Shown: positions 16,840-25,816, counted from the stretch's first letter. The stretch: DNA of 64,000 nucleotides from Acidisoma cellulosilyticum (GCF_020621385.1 NZ_JAESVA010000013.1:1-64000), one strand, 5' to 3'. Numbers and translations are program-made. Notes: generated from the letters alone by a model not told the origin.

Positions 16840-18501
16840 ATGGCGAAGGACGAGAAGGCTGCATCAGGCGGGGAGCCCTGTGACGCACTCGCGCGTCGGT
16901 CGGCCAACCACGTTGCGCTGTCTCCCATTTCCTTTCTGCGTCGTGCCGCGAAGGCTTATCCAGACCGGCTTGCCACCGTCTATAACGGACGCAGGACGAC
17001 TTGGGCTGAAACCGACCGGCGGGCGCGACGACTGGCATCCGCTTTGTCGAAACATGGCGTCCGCACTGGCGACAGCGTGGCGATCATGGCTGCGAATACG
17101 CCCGAGCTTTATGAAGCGCATTTCGGCGTCCCGATGTCCGGCGCCGTGCTATGCGCCCTGAACATCCGGCTGGATGCGGATACTATCGCCTATATCCTGG
17201 CGCATAGCGGAGCGAAGGTCGTTCTCTGTGACCGTGAATTCTCACCGACCATGGCGGCGGTGCTCGGAAAGATCGCCGCAGAAATCCTGGTCGTCGACAT
17301 CATCGATCCGGCAGTCGGCGGAGAACCGCTGGGCGCGATCGACTATGAAGCGCTGCTGGCGGAAGGCGACCCCGATTTTGTCGCGTCCGGGCCGGATGAT
17401 GAGTGGGACGCGATCACCTTGAACTATACGTCCGGCACGACCGGTCGGCCCAAGGGCGTCGTCTATCACCATCGCGGTGCCTATCTCAACGCCATCGGCA
17501 ATATCATCGATTGGAACATGGGCGAGCGTCCTATCTATCTTTGGACCTTGCCCATGTTCCATTGCAACGGCTGGTGTTTCCCTTGGAGTGTGGCGGCTAA
17601 GGCCGGCACCAATATTTGTCTTCGCAAAGTCAGCGCCGACGCGATCTACGCGGCTCTTGTCGAACATGGCGTCGATCACCTGTGCGGCGCACCGATCGTC
17701 CTGCGGATCATGCTGGATGCGACGGAGCAGGAGCGTCGCGGCTTCTCGCGGAGCTGCAAGATCATGACGGCCGGCGCGCCGCCGCCGGCAACGGTTCTGC
17801 TGCAGATGCAGGCTTACGGGTTTGACGTGACGCATGCCTATGGCCTTACCGAAACCTATGGACCCTCGGTGCTTTGCGCCTGGCGCGAGGAATGGGACGT
17901 GCTGGACCCGCAGGAGCAAGCCAGCAAGCGCGCGCGCCAGGGATTGAACTATGTCGTTCTGGAAGACGTCATGGTCGCCGATCCCTTGAGCGGGGACGCC
18001 GTTCCCAAGGACGGTGCGACCATGGGCGAGATATTTTTTCGTGGAAACGTGGTCATGAAGGGCTATCTGAACGATGACCCGGCAACGGAAAAGGCTTTCG
18101 AAGGCGGGTGGTTCCGCTCCGGCGACCTAGCCGTCGCTCATCCCGACGGCTATATACAAATCAAGGATCGCGCGAAGGACATCATCATTTCGGGCGGCGA
18201 GAATATTTCCTCGATCGAGATTGAAGACGTTATCTACCGCCATCCTGCCGTCGTCGGTGTCGCCGTGGTCGCCATGCCGGATGAGAAATGGGGCGAAACG
18301 CCAACCGCTTATGTGGAACTGGCGTCCGAGGCTGGACCGGCCATCGCCGAGGAGATCATGGCCATTTGCCGTGCTGGGCTTGCCAGCTTCAAATGTCCAA
18401 GACAGGTGATCTTCACGACGCTGCCGCGCACCTCGACCGGCAAGATCCAGAAGCGGCTGCTGCGGGACCTTGCGCGGGCCAGTGTGCGACTGCCGTCTTG
18501 A
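16840..18501 (+). CDS. AMP-dependent acyl-CoA synthetase
   Basis: The 553-residue enzyme belongs to the ANL superfamily. Motifs in order are NYTSGTTGRPKGV (ATP site), LPMFHCNGWCFPW, AYGLTETYGP, WFRSGDLAV, KDIIISGGENISSIEIE, and the C-terminal lysine in TSTGKIQK. The MFHCNGW motif marks the acyl-activating group that includes the DmdB (3-methylmercaptopropionyl-CoA ligase) and medium-chain/AAE enzymes, so a CoA thioester is the expected product. The ATG at 16840 follows GGAAGGG. It is about 70 bp after the aminotransferase and may be co-transcribed. It could feed acyl-CoA to glycan acylation or be an unrelated catabolic enzyme. Confidence 0.85.
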   Translation: MAKDEKAASGGEPCDALARRSANHVALSPISFLRRAAKAYPDRLATVYNGRRTTWAETDRRARRLASALSKHGVRTGDSVAIMAANTPELYEAHFGVPMSGAVLCALNIRLDADTIAYILAHSGAKVVLCDREFSPTMAAVLGKIAAEILVVDIIDPAVGGEPLGAIDYEALLAEGDPDFVASGPDDEWDAITLNYTSGTTGRPKGVVYHHRGAYLNAIGNIIDWNMGERPIYLWTLPMFHCNGWCFPWSVAAKAGTNICLRKVSADAIYAALVEHGVDHLCGAPIVLRIMLDATEQERRGFSRSCKIMTAGAPPPATVLLQMQAYGFDVTHAYGLTETYGPSVLCAWREEWDVLDPQEQASKRARQGLNYVVLEDVMVADPLSGDAVPKDGATMGEIFFRGNVVMKGYLNDDPATEKAFEGGWFRSGDLAVAHPDGYIQIKDRAKDIIISGGENISSIEIEDVIYRHPAVVGVAVVAMPDEKWGETPTAYVELASEAGPAIAEEIMAICRAGLASFKCPRQVIFTTLPRTSTGKIQKRLLRDLARASVRLPS

Positions 18502-18543
18502 GTTTCGCACGACAATGCAACTTGGCCAGGGGCGAGGGCTTGG

Positions 18544-18706
18544 GGTCTGTCAGCCTTAGTTGGAAACGTCCCTAATCCGTCGCCCGCGGACTTGTTCCGC
18601 GGGTCTACCCTCGCGTGTAGGCAAGCGGTCGTCTGGGCGCCGGGGCGGGTAGGTCCGCGCAACGAGTGCGCGGATGACGAATTATCTACTAAACCTGATG
18701 CACTCT
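18544..18706. repeat. Intergenic repeat family B, copy 2
   Basis: This is a full-length copy of about 163 bp. The left end GTCTGTCAG and the right end AAACCTGATGCACTCT are imperfect inverted repeats. The right half shares GTCTGGGCGCCG, GGTAGGTCCGCGCAAC and AGTGCGCGGATGAC with copies at 761-852 and 63583-63752. It fills most of the gap between the acyl-CoA synthetase and the repeat-protein gene. Confidence 0.75.
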
Positions 18707-18742
18707 TACCACGCCGCTCCCGCTCCCGCCCAACCGACAGTT

Positions 18743-19066
18743 TTACGCGTAATGGGCGAGGTAAGGTGCGCGCTGGTTCGGCATCACGACATCGTTCTGA
18801 GCGTAATGCTTCAGATACTGCGCCCGCTGGTTCGGCATCACGACATCGTTCTGAGCGTAATGCTTCAGATACTGCGCCCGCTGGTTGGGCATCACGACGT
18901 CATTCTGCGCGAAATGCTTCAAGTAAGGCGCGCGCTGGTTCGGCATCACCACCTGGCTCTGGCTGGCAGACGGTGCAGACGCAGTCTGGGAAGACGAACT
19001 CTGGTCGGCGAGCGCAGCGCCCGCCATGCTTAAACTCAGAGCAGCCGCCATAAAAAAGGTCTTCAT
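18743..19066 (-). CDS. Small secreted protein made of four 18-residue repeats
   Basis: The 107-residue product has a textbook Sec signal peptide (MKTFFMAAALSLSM then AGAALA, cleavage before DQSSS). A Ser/Gln-rich spacer of about 17 residues follows. The rest of the mature protein is four tandem copies of an 18-residue unit, consensus QNDVVMPNQRAQYLKHYA. The first copy (QSQVVMPNQRAPYLKHFA) and last (QNDVVMPNQRAPYLAHYA) diverge slightly; the two C-terminal-proximal inner copies are identical. There is no cysteine and no membrane anchor. The repeats are basic, amphipathic and aromatic, which suggests a short helix. Upstream DNA on this strand is AT-rich, and CAGGAGAGTAAC precedes the ATG as a ribosome-binding site. 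I recognise no family. Confidence 0.85.
   Translation of the reverse strand: MKTFFMAAALSLSMAGAALADQSSSSQTASAPSASQSQVVMPNQRAPYLKHFAQNDVVMPNQRAQYLKHYAQNDVVMPNQRAQYLKHYAQNDVVMPNQRAPYLAHYA
18746..18961 (-). repeat. 54-bp tandem repeat, four units, inside the secreted-protein gene
   Basis: Units at 18775-18828 and 18829-18882 are identical base for base. The unit at 18883-18936 differs at several sites. Partial units on each edge complete the four protein repeats. The identity of neighbours points to recent slippage or unequal recombination, so copy number may vary between strains. Confidence 0.9.
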
Positions 19067-19271
19067 GTTACTCTCCTGAATTGCTGCGAACCGTCACCCG
19101 GTTCGTGTCAGCGATGGGCTTCCACCGCTTCGTTGCAACAACAGCTAGGCCGATCGTCTGCACATTAGAACTCGCCTGCGACACATGTTATTCATGCGAA
19201 TTTAGTTTAAATCACGAAATTTTGAGCAAATTATGCGCTAATTGAGCATTAATGGCGCAGAGCGCGCCGCG

Positions 19272-20015
19272 TCATCCGCGCAGGCGTTGCGCGGCACGAC
19301 CCGTGGTGGCGCCAGCCCGACCTTTCGCCCTTGGTTTCAAAAGGTCTGCCAGGATGATCGCGCGGAAGGCGCGGATGGTGGGCTCGGGTTCGAATTCCCG
19401 CATGATCGCGGAGCGCACCATGGCACCATCCAGAAAGGTCGAGATGAAGGTTGCCATCAAGTCCGGATCGACCTCGCGGAAGATGCCTGATTCGACCCCC
19501 CTGGACAGGGCACTTCTCAGGATCTTCGCCTCCGTGTTGTAGAAGGTGCGAATAGCCTGGTTGATTTCGGAGGAGGCGCCATGCGTGCTCGCGTAATCCA
19601 TGCTGATCTTGATCAGCTTCTCGATCAGGCGATAATTGACGATGTGGTGCTCAAGCCAGCGTGCAATGACGGTCTCGGGCGGCAGGTCAGGCTGAACCAG
19701 ATCGTCGTAGAGACCAAAGACTCTATCGACTGTCGCTTCGACGACTTTTAGAAATAACCCTTCTTTGCTTCCGAAGTAGTAGTAGATCAGCGAGGCGTTG
19801 ACGCCCGTCGCCTGGGCCAGGTCTTTGATAGTTATGCTGGCGTAATTTTTACTCGCAAAGAGTTCAAGCGCCGCGTTTCGTAGCGCCTCCATCGTCTCCG
19901 GATTATCCACGCGCGGCCGGCCCACCCGGCGTTTCTGTTCCAATCGTTCGGTCTTGGCTGAGGTCTTTTCGACCAATTCAGCAGCAGGGCGCATTCGCGT
20001 CTTTTTCTCCAGCAC
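19272..20015 (-). CDS. TetR/AcrR family transcriptional regulator
   Basis: The 247-residue protein carries a TetR helix-turn-helix (residues ~35-80) with ALELFASKNYASITIKDLA followed by VNASLIYYYFGSKEGLF. The C-terminal all-helical ligand domain is of usual size. I choose the GTG at 20013-20015 because GGAGGAGG lies 9 nt ahead of it; ATG at 19994 and a GTG at 20045 are alternatives. An N-terminal basic tail (EKKTRMRPAAELVEK) precedes the HTH. It is divergent from the GS-like/ABC/Rieske gene set and is its likely regulator. The effector is presumably the amine or a product of its degradation. Confidence 0.88.
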   Translation of the reverse strand: MLEKKTRMRPAAELVEKTSAKTERLEQKRRVGRPRVDNPETMEALRNAALELFASKNYASITIKDLAQATGVNASLIYYYFGSKEGLFLKVVEATVDRVFGLYDDLVQPDLPPETVIARWLEHHIVNYRLIEKLIKISMDYASTHGASSEINQAIRTFYNTEAKILRSALSRGVESGIFREVDPDLMATFISTFLDGAMVRSAIMREFEPEPTIRAFRAIILADLLKPRAKGRAGATTGRAAQRLRG

Positions 20016-20207
20016 TGGGAATGACCTCCTCCAGCCGCCCGCCACGGTTTTGGGCGCCGGATCATCCGCGCTTTCAGGCAGAGATTAGGATAGCTCTGCC
20101 CGAAGTCGGAAGCCAGCGTCTTTTTTAAACGAATGTTCGAATAAATATTGACTCGGCGAGAACGAAAATCCCAAGATGCTCTCACGCTCCCAGGGCAAGC
20201 CGCCCGC

Positions 20208-20315
20208 CTAGAGCAGATCACAGTCAGATGGAATCATCTGACTGTGTGAAGATGCTCGCAAAAACAATAGTCTAGAGCGGAGCCTGTGAGCGTAAGCGAA
20301 CAGGAAACGCTCTAG
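20208..20315 (+). repeat. 108-bp palindromic element, family A copy 2
   Basis: It is bounded by CTAGAGC and GCTCTAG and holds the 12-bp-arm hairpin (CACAGTCAGATG / CATCTGACTGTG). It ends 22 bp before the start of the GS-like gene, so it would lie in the mRNA leader of that operon. The rest of the 20016-20337 gap is AT-rich promoter DNA (around 20120-20160) with no gene. Confidence 0.9.
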
Positions 20316-20337
20316 AAGAGAAATCGGAATTTTCATC

Positions 20338-21696
20338 ATGGACGCTGGTGCTTCGCAGCTTCACGAGAAGCTTAAATCAGACCTCGCCGCCGCCAAGGTC
20401 GACTTCCTCATGGCGAGTTATGTCGACATGCATGGGGTGCCCAAGGCGAAGATCGTGCCCCTCGCTCATCTTGAAGACATGCTGGCAGGGTCAGAGATGT
20501 TTACCGGCGCAGCGCTGGATGGCGTGCCGCAGAACGTGAACGACGATGAGGTCGCGACCTACCCGGACGCGGCGACATGCACGGTTCTGCCTTGGCGCCG
20601 CAACGTCGCCTGGTTCGCGAGCGACCTTTGGCTCAAGGACGCCCCTTTCGAGGCTTGCAGCCGCAGCATCCTGAAGCGCCAGATGGATGACGCGGCGTCG
20701 CTCGGCTTCACCTTCAATCTCGGTATCGAAGCCGAATTCTATGTGATGCGAGAGGATGAAAGCGGCAAAAAAACACCGATTACGACAAGGAAGTTGCACA
20801 AGCCGGCCTATGACGCCGCCAGCGCGCTCGACAATCTCGATTGGCTGGGTGAGATGGTCAATGCCATGAACGAGATCGGTTGGGACGTCTATAGTTTCGA
20901 CCAGGAAGACGGCACAGGCCAGTTCGAACTCGACTTCGCCTTCGACAATGCGGTGACAACCAGTGACCGCTTTGTCTTTCTTCGCATGATGGCGCAGCAG
21001 ATCGCGGCAAGGCACGGGTCCTTCGCGACCTTCATGCCCAAGCCCTTCGCGGAAATGACCGGTAGCGGCGCGCATTTCAATATGTCCTTCGCGGATCGCA
21101 AGACCGGACAGAACCTGTTCAAGTCGGACAATGATCCGCGCAATTGCGGGCTGTCCACACTCGGCTACCAATTCATCGCGGGCGTCATTCGTCATCTGCC
21201 GGCGATCTGTGCGGTGGTGGCGCCGACCGTGAACAGTTACAAGCGTCTGGTGAAGCAGGGATCGATGTCCGGCTTTACCTGGGCGCCGATCTTTGCCTGC
21301 TACGGCAATAACAATCGCACGAATGCGCTCCGCATTCCTATGGCCGGCGGCCGCGTGGAACTGCGCGCAGCCGATAGCAGCTGCAATCCTTATCTCGCGG
21401 CGGCCATGATCCTCGCGGCCGGCCTCGAAGGCGTTCGGGAAGGTCTCGACCCCGGCGAACCGAACCGGATGAATATGTATGAGGCCTCTCCGGCGGAGCT
21501 GGACCGGCTTGGCATCGGCGAATTGCCAAGATCGCTCGGCGAAGCCGTGGAGGCGTTCGAGGCGGACCCGTTGAGCAGCCGCGTCATGGGCTCGCTGATG
21601 GCCAAGAGCTGGGCCGATTACAAGAAGGACGAATGGCTGTCCTACACGGCCCATGTCTCTGACTGGGAGGTTTCGCGCTACCTGAAATTCTACTGA
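20338..21696 (+). CDS. Type III glutamine synthetase-like gamma-glutamyl ligase (GlnT/GMAS-like)
   Basis: The 452-residue protein resembles the GlnT / gamma-glutamylmethylamide synthetase group of the glutamine synthetase superfamily. These enzymes ligate glutamate's gamma-carboxyl to ammonia or an amine with ATP. The N-terminal beta-grasp is visible (LMASYVDMHGVPKAKIVP, residues ~24-41). The metal-binding GIEAEFYV and the later GSGAHFNMSF (n1/n2 site histidine) are intact, and the late RVELRAADSSCNPYLA motif is typical. The gene heads a run with a PotABCD-like transporter, a creatininase-like hydrolase and a Rieske oxygenase, so an amine is more likely than ammonia as the acceptor. The housekeeping GlnA is expected elsewhere. 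Confidence 0.87.
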   Translation: MDAGASQLHEKLKSDLAAAKVDFLMASYVDMHGVPKAKIVPLAHLEDMLAGSEMFTGAALDGVPQNVNDDEVATYPDAATCTVLPWRRNVAWFASDLWLKDAPFEACSRSILKRQMDDAASLGFTFNLGIEAEFYVMREDESGKKTPITTRKLHKPAYDAASALDNLDWLGEMVNAMNEIGWDVYSFDQEDGTGQFELDFAFDNAVTTSDRFVFLRMMAQQIAARHGSFATFMPKPFAEMTGSGAHFNMSFADRKTGQNLFKSDNDPRNCGLSTLGYQFIAGVIRHLPAICAVVAPTVNSYKRLVKQGSMSGFTWAPIFACYGNNNRTNALRIPMAGGRVELRAADSSCNPYLAAAMILAAGLEGVREGLDPGEPNRMNMYEASPAELDRLGIGELPRSLGEAVEAFEADPLSSRVMGSLMAKSWADYKKDEWLSYTAHVSDWEVSRYLKFY

Positions 21697-21756
21697 CCCC
21701 TATTCGGCCGTGCTGTGTCGGCGCGGCTTTCACCCCTTCCGATTGGAGAGGCTATC

Positions 21757-22887
21757 GTGCAGCAGGATGATGACGTCCCCGCCTATGGCTCCGGCCCCAG
21801 CCGCCGCACTCTTCTAGCGAGTGGCACCGCCCTTGCGTTCGGATTGACGGCGCTGGGCGCCAGCCGCAAGGCTCGCGCGGCCAGCGTTCCCGCCACAAAG
21901 CCGGACAAGATCATCGTCCGCACCTGGGGCGATCCCTGGCAGTCGACCTTGCAGAAGGCGGTATCGGAGAAGTTCACGGCCGAGACCGGGATCAAGGTCG
22001 CTTATGACCTCACGGATTTCGGCCCGATGCAGGTCAAGATTCAGCAAGCGCTCAAGGCCGGCAACCGGCCGCCCTGCGACGTCAATCACACCGTCGCCTA
22101 CTTCGCGGCCCGCGCTGTCGCGCAGCGTCTGGTCCAGAAGCTTGACCCCGAGATCGTCACCAATGAGACGCAGCTGACGGCGGTCGGCCTCAGCAGCGGC
22201 AGCAGCGCAGGCTATTTCGTCAGCCCCTATTCCTACATCTATCCGATCATCTATAATTCAGACCTCATTCAGCCGCCCGAGGATATGTCCTGGGAAGGCA
22301 TCCTGGATCCCAAATACGGCAAAAGCTTCTTCGGTGGCGGCACCTTCGACGAACTCATCATGCCCTTTGCGAAGATCAAGGGTATCGATGTCGCGACCGG
22401 CGATCTGACCCCCGTTTGGGCGGAAATCGCGAAGCTCAAGCCCAATCTGACCGGTCTCGGTCAGGACAGCGATTTTGTGAATTCCATGAAGTCGAAGCAG
22501 TCGAAATGGGGCACCTTCATTGTCGGCAATGGGATCGACCTGAAGAATGGCGGCCTGCCGATCAAGTGGTTCGTCCCGCGTGAGGGTTCGACCATGTGTA
22601 CCGACAGTCTTTATGTTCCGCGTGGCCTGCCGGACAACGTGAACTATTACGCCCAGAAATACATCAATCAATGGATTGATGCGGCAAGTCTCACGGCCTA
22701 TTGCGAGGCCGTCGGCACGGTCCCGACGAACAAGGGCTCGACCCCCGCCAAATATATGCTCAACGATCCGGTCTTCCCTTTTACCGAAGAGCAGATCCAT
22801 AAATACGCTTTGCCGATGCCGATGGATGCCACGGCACGCAATCAGGACAAATGGCAGGCGGCTTATATGATGGCGCTTCAAGGCTGA
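21757..22887 (+). CDS. ABC transporter substrate-binding protein (spermidine/putrescine type), Tat-exported
   Basis: The 376-residue product starts at GTG 21757, with GGAGAGG 5 nt upstream. A GTG at 21715 is a longer alternative. A Tat signal is present: SRRTLLASGTALAFGLTALG, then an AxA-type cleavage region. The mature domain opens KIIVRTWGDPWQ and belongs to the periplasmic-binding family of PotD, Fe3+ and aminoethylphosphonate (PhnS) proteins. It is followed by an ATPase and two permeases, an order that also matches the phnSTUV aminoethylphosphonate transporter. The ligand is unknown: a polyamine, methylated amine or aminophosphonate are all possible. Confidence 0.88.
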   Translation: MQQDDDVPAYGSGPSRRTLLASGTALAFGLTALGASRKARAASVPATKPDKIIVRTWGDPWQSTLQKAVSEKFTAETGIKVAYDLTDFGPMQVKIQQALKAGNRPPCDVNHTVAYFAARAVAQRLVQKLDPEIVTNETQLTAVGLSSGSSAGYFVSPYSYIYPIIYNSDLIQPPEDMSWEGILDPKYGKSFFGGGTFDELIMPFAKIKGIDVATGDLTPVWAEIAKLKPNLTGLGQDSDFVNSMKSKQSKWGTFIVGNGIDLKNGGLPIKWFVPREGSTMCTDSLYVPRGLPDNVNYYAQKYINQWIDAASLTAYCEAVGTVPTNKGSTPAKYMLNDPVFPFTEEQIHKYALPMPMDATARNQDKWQAAYMMALQG

Positions 22888-22893
22888 GTCTGA

Positions 22894-24033
22894 ATGGGAG
22901 CCAGCGCAGACATCTTGGCCGGGTCAGTCCCGCCCGGCGCCGCTAGGCCGGGTGGCGACGGCCGCATTCGGATTGCCGGCATCAGCCAGCGTTTCGGCGA
23001 CGTGCGGGCCGTCGACGATGTCTCCTTCGACATTGAGAGCGGTGAGTTGCTGACCCTGCTGGGGCCGTCAGGATCGGGAAAGACGTCTCTGCTGCGCATG
23101 ATCGCGGGCCTGGCCAAGCCCGATGCGGGTGAGATCTGGGTCGGCGGCCAGCGTATCGATCAGCTGCCGACCCATCGCCGTAACATCGGCATGGTCTTCC
23201 AGTCCCTGGCACTTTTTCCCCATCTCAGCGTTTTCGGGAATATCGCCTTTCCGCTGTGGATGCGTCGCTGCGGAAAGCGGGAGACTGCCGCCCGCGTGCG
23301 GGAAGCGTTGGAGGTCGTGCGGTTGCCGCAAATCGCCGCCAGACGTGTCGATGAGATTTCCGGCGGTCAGCGCCAGCGGGTGGCGCTTGCCCGCGCGCTG
23401 GTCTATCGGCCGAAGCTGCTTCTGTTGGATGAACCTTTCGCGGCCCTTGACGCCAAGCTGCGCGAGGAGATGCAGCTTGAGATCATCCGCCTGCATCATG
23501 ATCTTGGCATTACCATCGTCAATGTCACGCATGACCAGAAGGAGGCGCTGACGATCAGCGACCGCGTTGCCGTGATGAGCGAAGGCCGTCTGCGGCAGAT
23601 CGGGACGACGGTCGAAATCTATCAAAGGCCGAACTCGGCCTTCGTTGCGGGCTTCGTCGGCACGACCAATCTGCTGCACGGCGCGGTCGCTGCCGGCGGT
23701 GAGATCCTGGTGCTGGCCGACAGCATCAGGGTGCCGCTCGGCGGGGATAAAAGATTGGCGCCGGGCGCCGCCGCCGCTCTCGTTCTCCGTGCCGAGCGTC
23801 TCACGCTGATGCCCGCCGAGGCGATCATTCCAGCGGACCTGGCGTCCCTGCCGGGCATGGTGCGGTTGCGGGCCTTCCAGGGCAATACGACCTTGTTCGA
23901 AGTGGAGGTCGTGGCGCTGGGGCGAAGCCTGCGGGCGGAGACGACGTCGCTCAGCGAAGCGAGCCGCTTTCCGGTCGGTACAGCGGTCTCCCTCACCTGG
24001 CGGCCGCAGGATGCAGCCCTGGTTCCCGTGTGA
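22894..24033 (+). CDS. ABC transporter ATP-binding protein (PotA/PhnT-like)
   Basis: This 379-residue ATPase powers the importer encoded around it. It has Walker [10 protein letters not shown] (residues ~54-62), the signature [14 protein letters not shown], Walker [13 protein letters not shown], and the H-loop VTHDQKEAL. A C-terminal TOBE-like regulatory domain follows (residues ~250-379). The start is 6 bp after the binding-protein gene, and the stop overlaps the next ATG (TGATG), so translation is coupled. Confidence 0.92.
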   Translation: MGASADILAGSVPPGAARPGGDGRIRIAGISQRFGDVRAVDDVSFDIESGELLTLLGPSGSGKTSLLRMIAGLAKPDAGEIWVGGQRIDQLPTHRRNIGMVFQSLALFPHLSVFGNIAFPLWMRRCGKRETAARVREALEVVRLPQIAARRVDEISGGQRQRVALARALVYRPKLLLLDEPFAALDAKLREEMQLEIIRLHHDLGITIVNVTHDQKEALTISDRVAVMSEGRLRQIGTTVEIYQRPNSAFVAGFVGTTNLLHGAVAAGGEILVLADSIRVPLGGDKRLAPGAAAALVLRAERLTLMPAEAIIPADLASLPGMVRLRAFQGNTTLFEVEVVALGRSLRAETTSLSEASRFPVGTAVSLTWRPQDAALVPV

Positions 24034-25031
24034 TGGCGATGCCCGACAGCGCCGATCCTGCCGTGGTCGCGGATCCGCCCGCCCTGTTCGTTCGCCTGCT
24101 GGGCATCGCGGATCGGGTCTTTGGCGGCGGACAGATCGCTATGCCGGCGGCGCTGCGGATTGCGGGCGGGCTGCTGCCCGCGATCATCATGATCGGCGTG
24201 CTCGCCTGGGGGCTGGCGCTGCTGTTTTGGTACAGCATCCACAGCTATGATGCTTTCGCCGACCAATCCGGCCCTTTGTCGCCGATCGAATATGCCACGC
24301 TGCTCTGGGCCAAGGGCGCCGGGTTTTATCGCACGATCCTGATCAGAACCGTGCTGCTGTCTTTGCTGACGACGCTCGCAGCACTTGTGCTCGCCATTCC
24401 CGTGGCAACCCTGATCATCCGTACCAGAAGCAATCTGCTGCGCATCACGGGGCTGACATTATGCCTCGTGCCCTTCCTGATGGGTGACATCGTTCGCGCC
24501 TTCGGCTGGCTTATTCTGCTGGGGCGGGAAGGGCTGTACGGCTGGCTGTCCCAGTCGCTGGGCTTAGGGCAGCGCACGCTCATCGGCAGCGCGCTGGGCA
24601 TTTGGCTGGGCTCGCTCCAAACCATCGTGCCGGTCGCCGCTCTCATCCTTCTGCCGGCAGTGCGTCGTATCGACCCAGACCTTGAACAGGCGGCCGCGAC
24701 CCTGGGCGCCGCGCGCTGGCGTTGCTTTGTCCTCGTCAACCTGCCCTTGATGGCACCGGGTCTGGTGTCGGCCGGGATCGTCGCTTTCGCGCTGACGATG
24801 ACGCAATACGCCATCCCCGATATTCTGGGCGGCGGTCTGCTGCCCTTCGCCGCCAATACCATTCAGAATGTCTTCTTCACCGAGGGGAATATCTATCTCG
24901 GCTCGGCCTTGGCCGTCGTGACCCTGGCGGTCGTGCTCCTGACGGCCATGGTTTTCGCCTTGGGGCTAGGCCTTCTGCGGCGGTGGCGCGCAGGCGTGCA
25001 GCGACGCCAGGCGGTGGAGATCGCGCTATGA
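24033..25031 (+). CDS. ABC transporter permease (PotB-like)
   Basis: The 332-residue inner-membrane protein has about six hydrophobic helices. The first is at residues ~48-70 (IIMIGVLAWGLALLFWYSI). The cytoplasmic EAA-like loop that contacts the ATPase is around DPDLEQAAATLGAARWR. ATG at 24033 overlaps the ATPase stop, and the 3' end overlaps the second permease by 4 bp. Confidence 0.9.
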   Translation: MAMPDSADPAVVADPPALFVRLLGIADRVFGGGQIAMPAALRIAGGLLPAIIMIGVLAWGLALLFWYSIHSYDAFADQSGPLSPIEYATLLWAKGAGFYRTILIRTVLLSLLTTLAALVLAIPVATLIIRTRSNLLRITGLTLCLVPFLMGDIVRAFGWLILLGREGLYGWLSQSLGLGQRTLIGSALGIWLGSLQTIVPVAALILLPAVRRIDPDLEQAAATLGAARWRCFVLVNLPLMAPGLVSAGIVAFALTMTQYAIPDILGGGLLPFAANTIQNVFFTEGNIYLGSALAVVTLAVVLLTAMVFALGLGLLRRWRAGVQRRQAVEIAL

Positions 25032-25816
25032 GCCGTTTCACCGCCCTTTGTGCCGGTATCGTGCTGATATTCATGACGCTGCCGACCATTCTGACGGCCA
25101 TCCTTTCGGTCAGCGGCGATGCCACGCTCGCCTTTCCGCCGCAGCACTGGTCGCTGCACCCTTATCTGGCGCTGTTGGAGGATGGGGGGCTGCGCGGCGC
25201 GCTGCTGCGCAGCCTGCAGGCGGGGGCGGAATCCGCGCTGCTCTGCCTGATCTTCGGCCTGCCGGCCATGCTGGCGCTGCAACGCCTGAGAGGCGCGCTG
25301 GCGGCTGCCGTGCTGGCTTTCCTCACCCTGGGCTTTGCGGCGCCCCTGGCGGTCTCCGCCGTCGCCCTGCTGATCGTCTATTACATGCTCGGCATTTTCG
25401 GGTCGCTGCATGCTTTGGCCCTGGCACTCGCCATCGTGAACCTGCCGTTTCTGCTCTATGCCGTCGCGTCCTCCCTGGCCGCGATCGATCACAGTCTGGA
25501 GGAGGCGTCGCTCACGCTCGGCGCCTCTCCCTTCCTCACCTTCCTGCTCGTCCGCCTGCCGAGCCTGGCGCCCGGCATGATGACCGGCACGCTTCTCATC
25601 TTCATTCTCGGCGCGACGGAATTCATGGTTTCCGTCGTGCTCACCAACGTCAACAGCGCGACGCTTCCGGTGGTGATGTATGGCAGCCTGCGCAGCGGCC
25701 CGACGCCCATGCTGGCGGCGGCGGGCATGTATTACGTGCTGCTCGCCCTCATCGTCGTGCTGGCCATTACACGCAGCCGTGCGCTGCAACAGTTCCTGTA
25801 CAGGCGAAGCTCATGA
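25028..25816 (+). CDS. ABC transporter permease (PotC-like)
   Basis: The 262-residue second permease starts at ATG 25028 (ATGA overlap with the previous stop). It has six predicted helices and the EAA loop DHSLEEASLTLGASPFLTF. It is slightly short for the family, but the core domain is intact. The 3' end overlaps the creatininase-like gene by 4 bp, tying that enzyme to the transporter. Confidence 0.9.
   Translation: MSRFTALCAGIVLIFMTLPTILTAILSVSGDATLAFPPQHWSLHPYLALLEDGGLRGALLRSLQAGAESALLCLIFGLPAMLALQRLRGALAAAVLAFLTLGFAAPLAVSAVALLIVYYMLGIFGSLHALALALAIVNLPFLLYAVASSLAAIDHSLEEASLTLGASPFLTFLLVRLPSLAPGMMTGTLLIFILGATEFMVSVVLTNVNSATLPVVMYGSLRSGPTPMLAAAGMYYVLLALIVVLAITRSRALQQFLYRRSS

Noticed and set aside
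18746-18961. Tandem repeats considered as a CRISPR array
   Set aside because: Units are 54 bp, directly adjacent with no unique spacers, and translate in frame into protein repeats.
20491-21654. A 387-codon minus-strand frame opposite the GS-like gene
   Set aside because: Antisense to an intact glutamine-synthetase-fold gene; no ribosome-binding site or domain.
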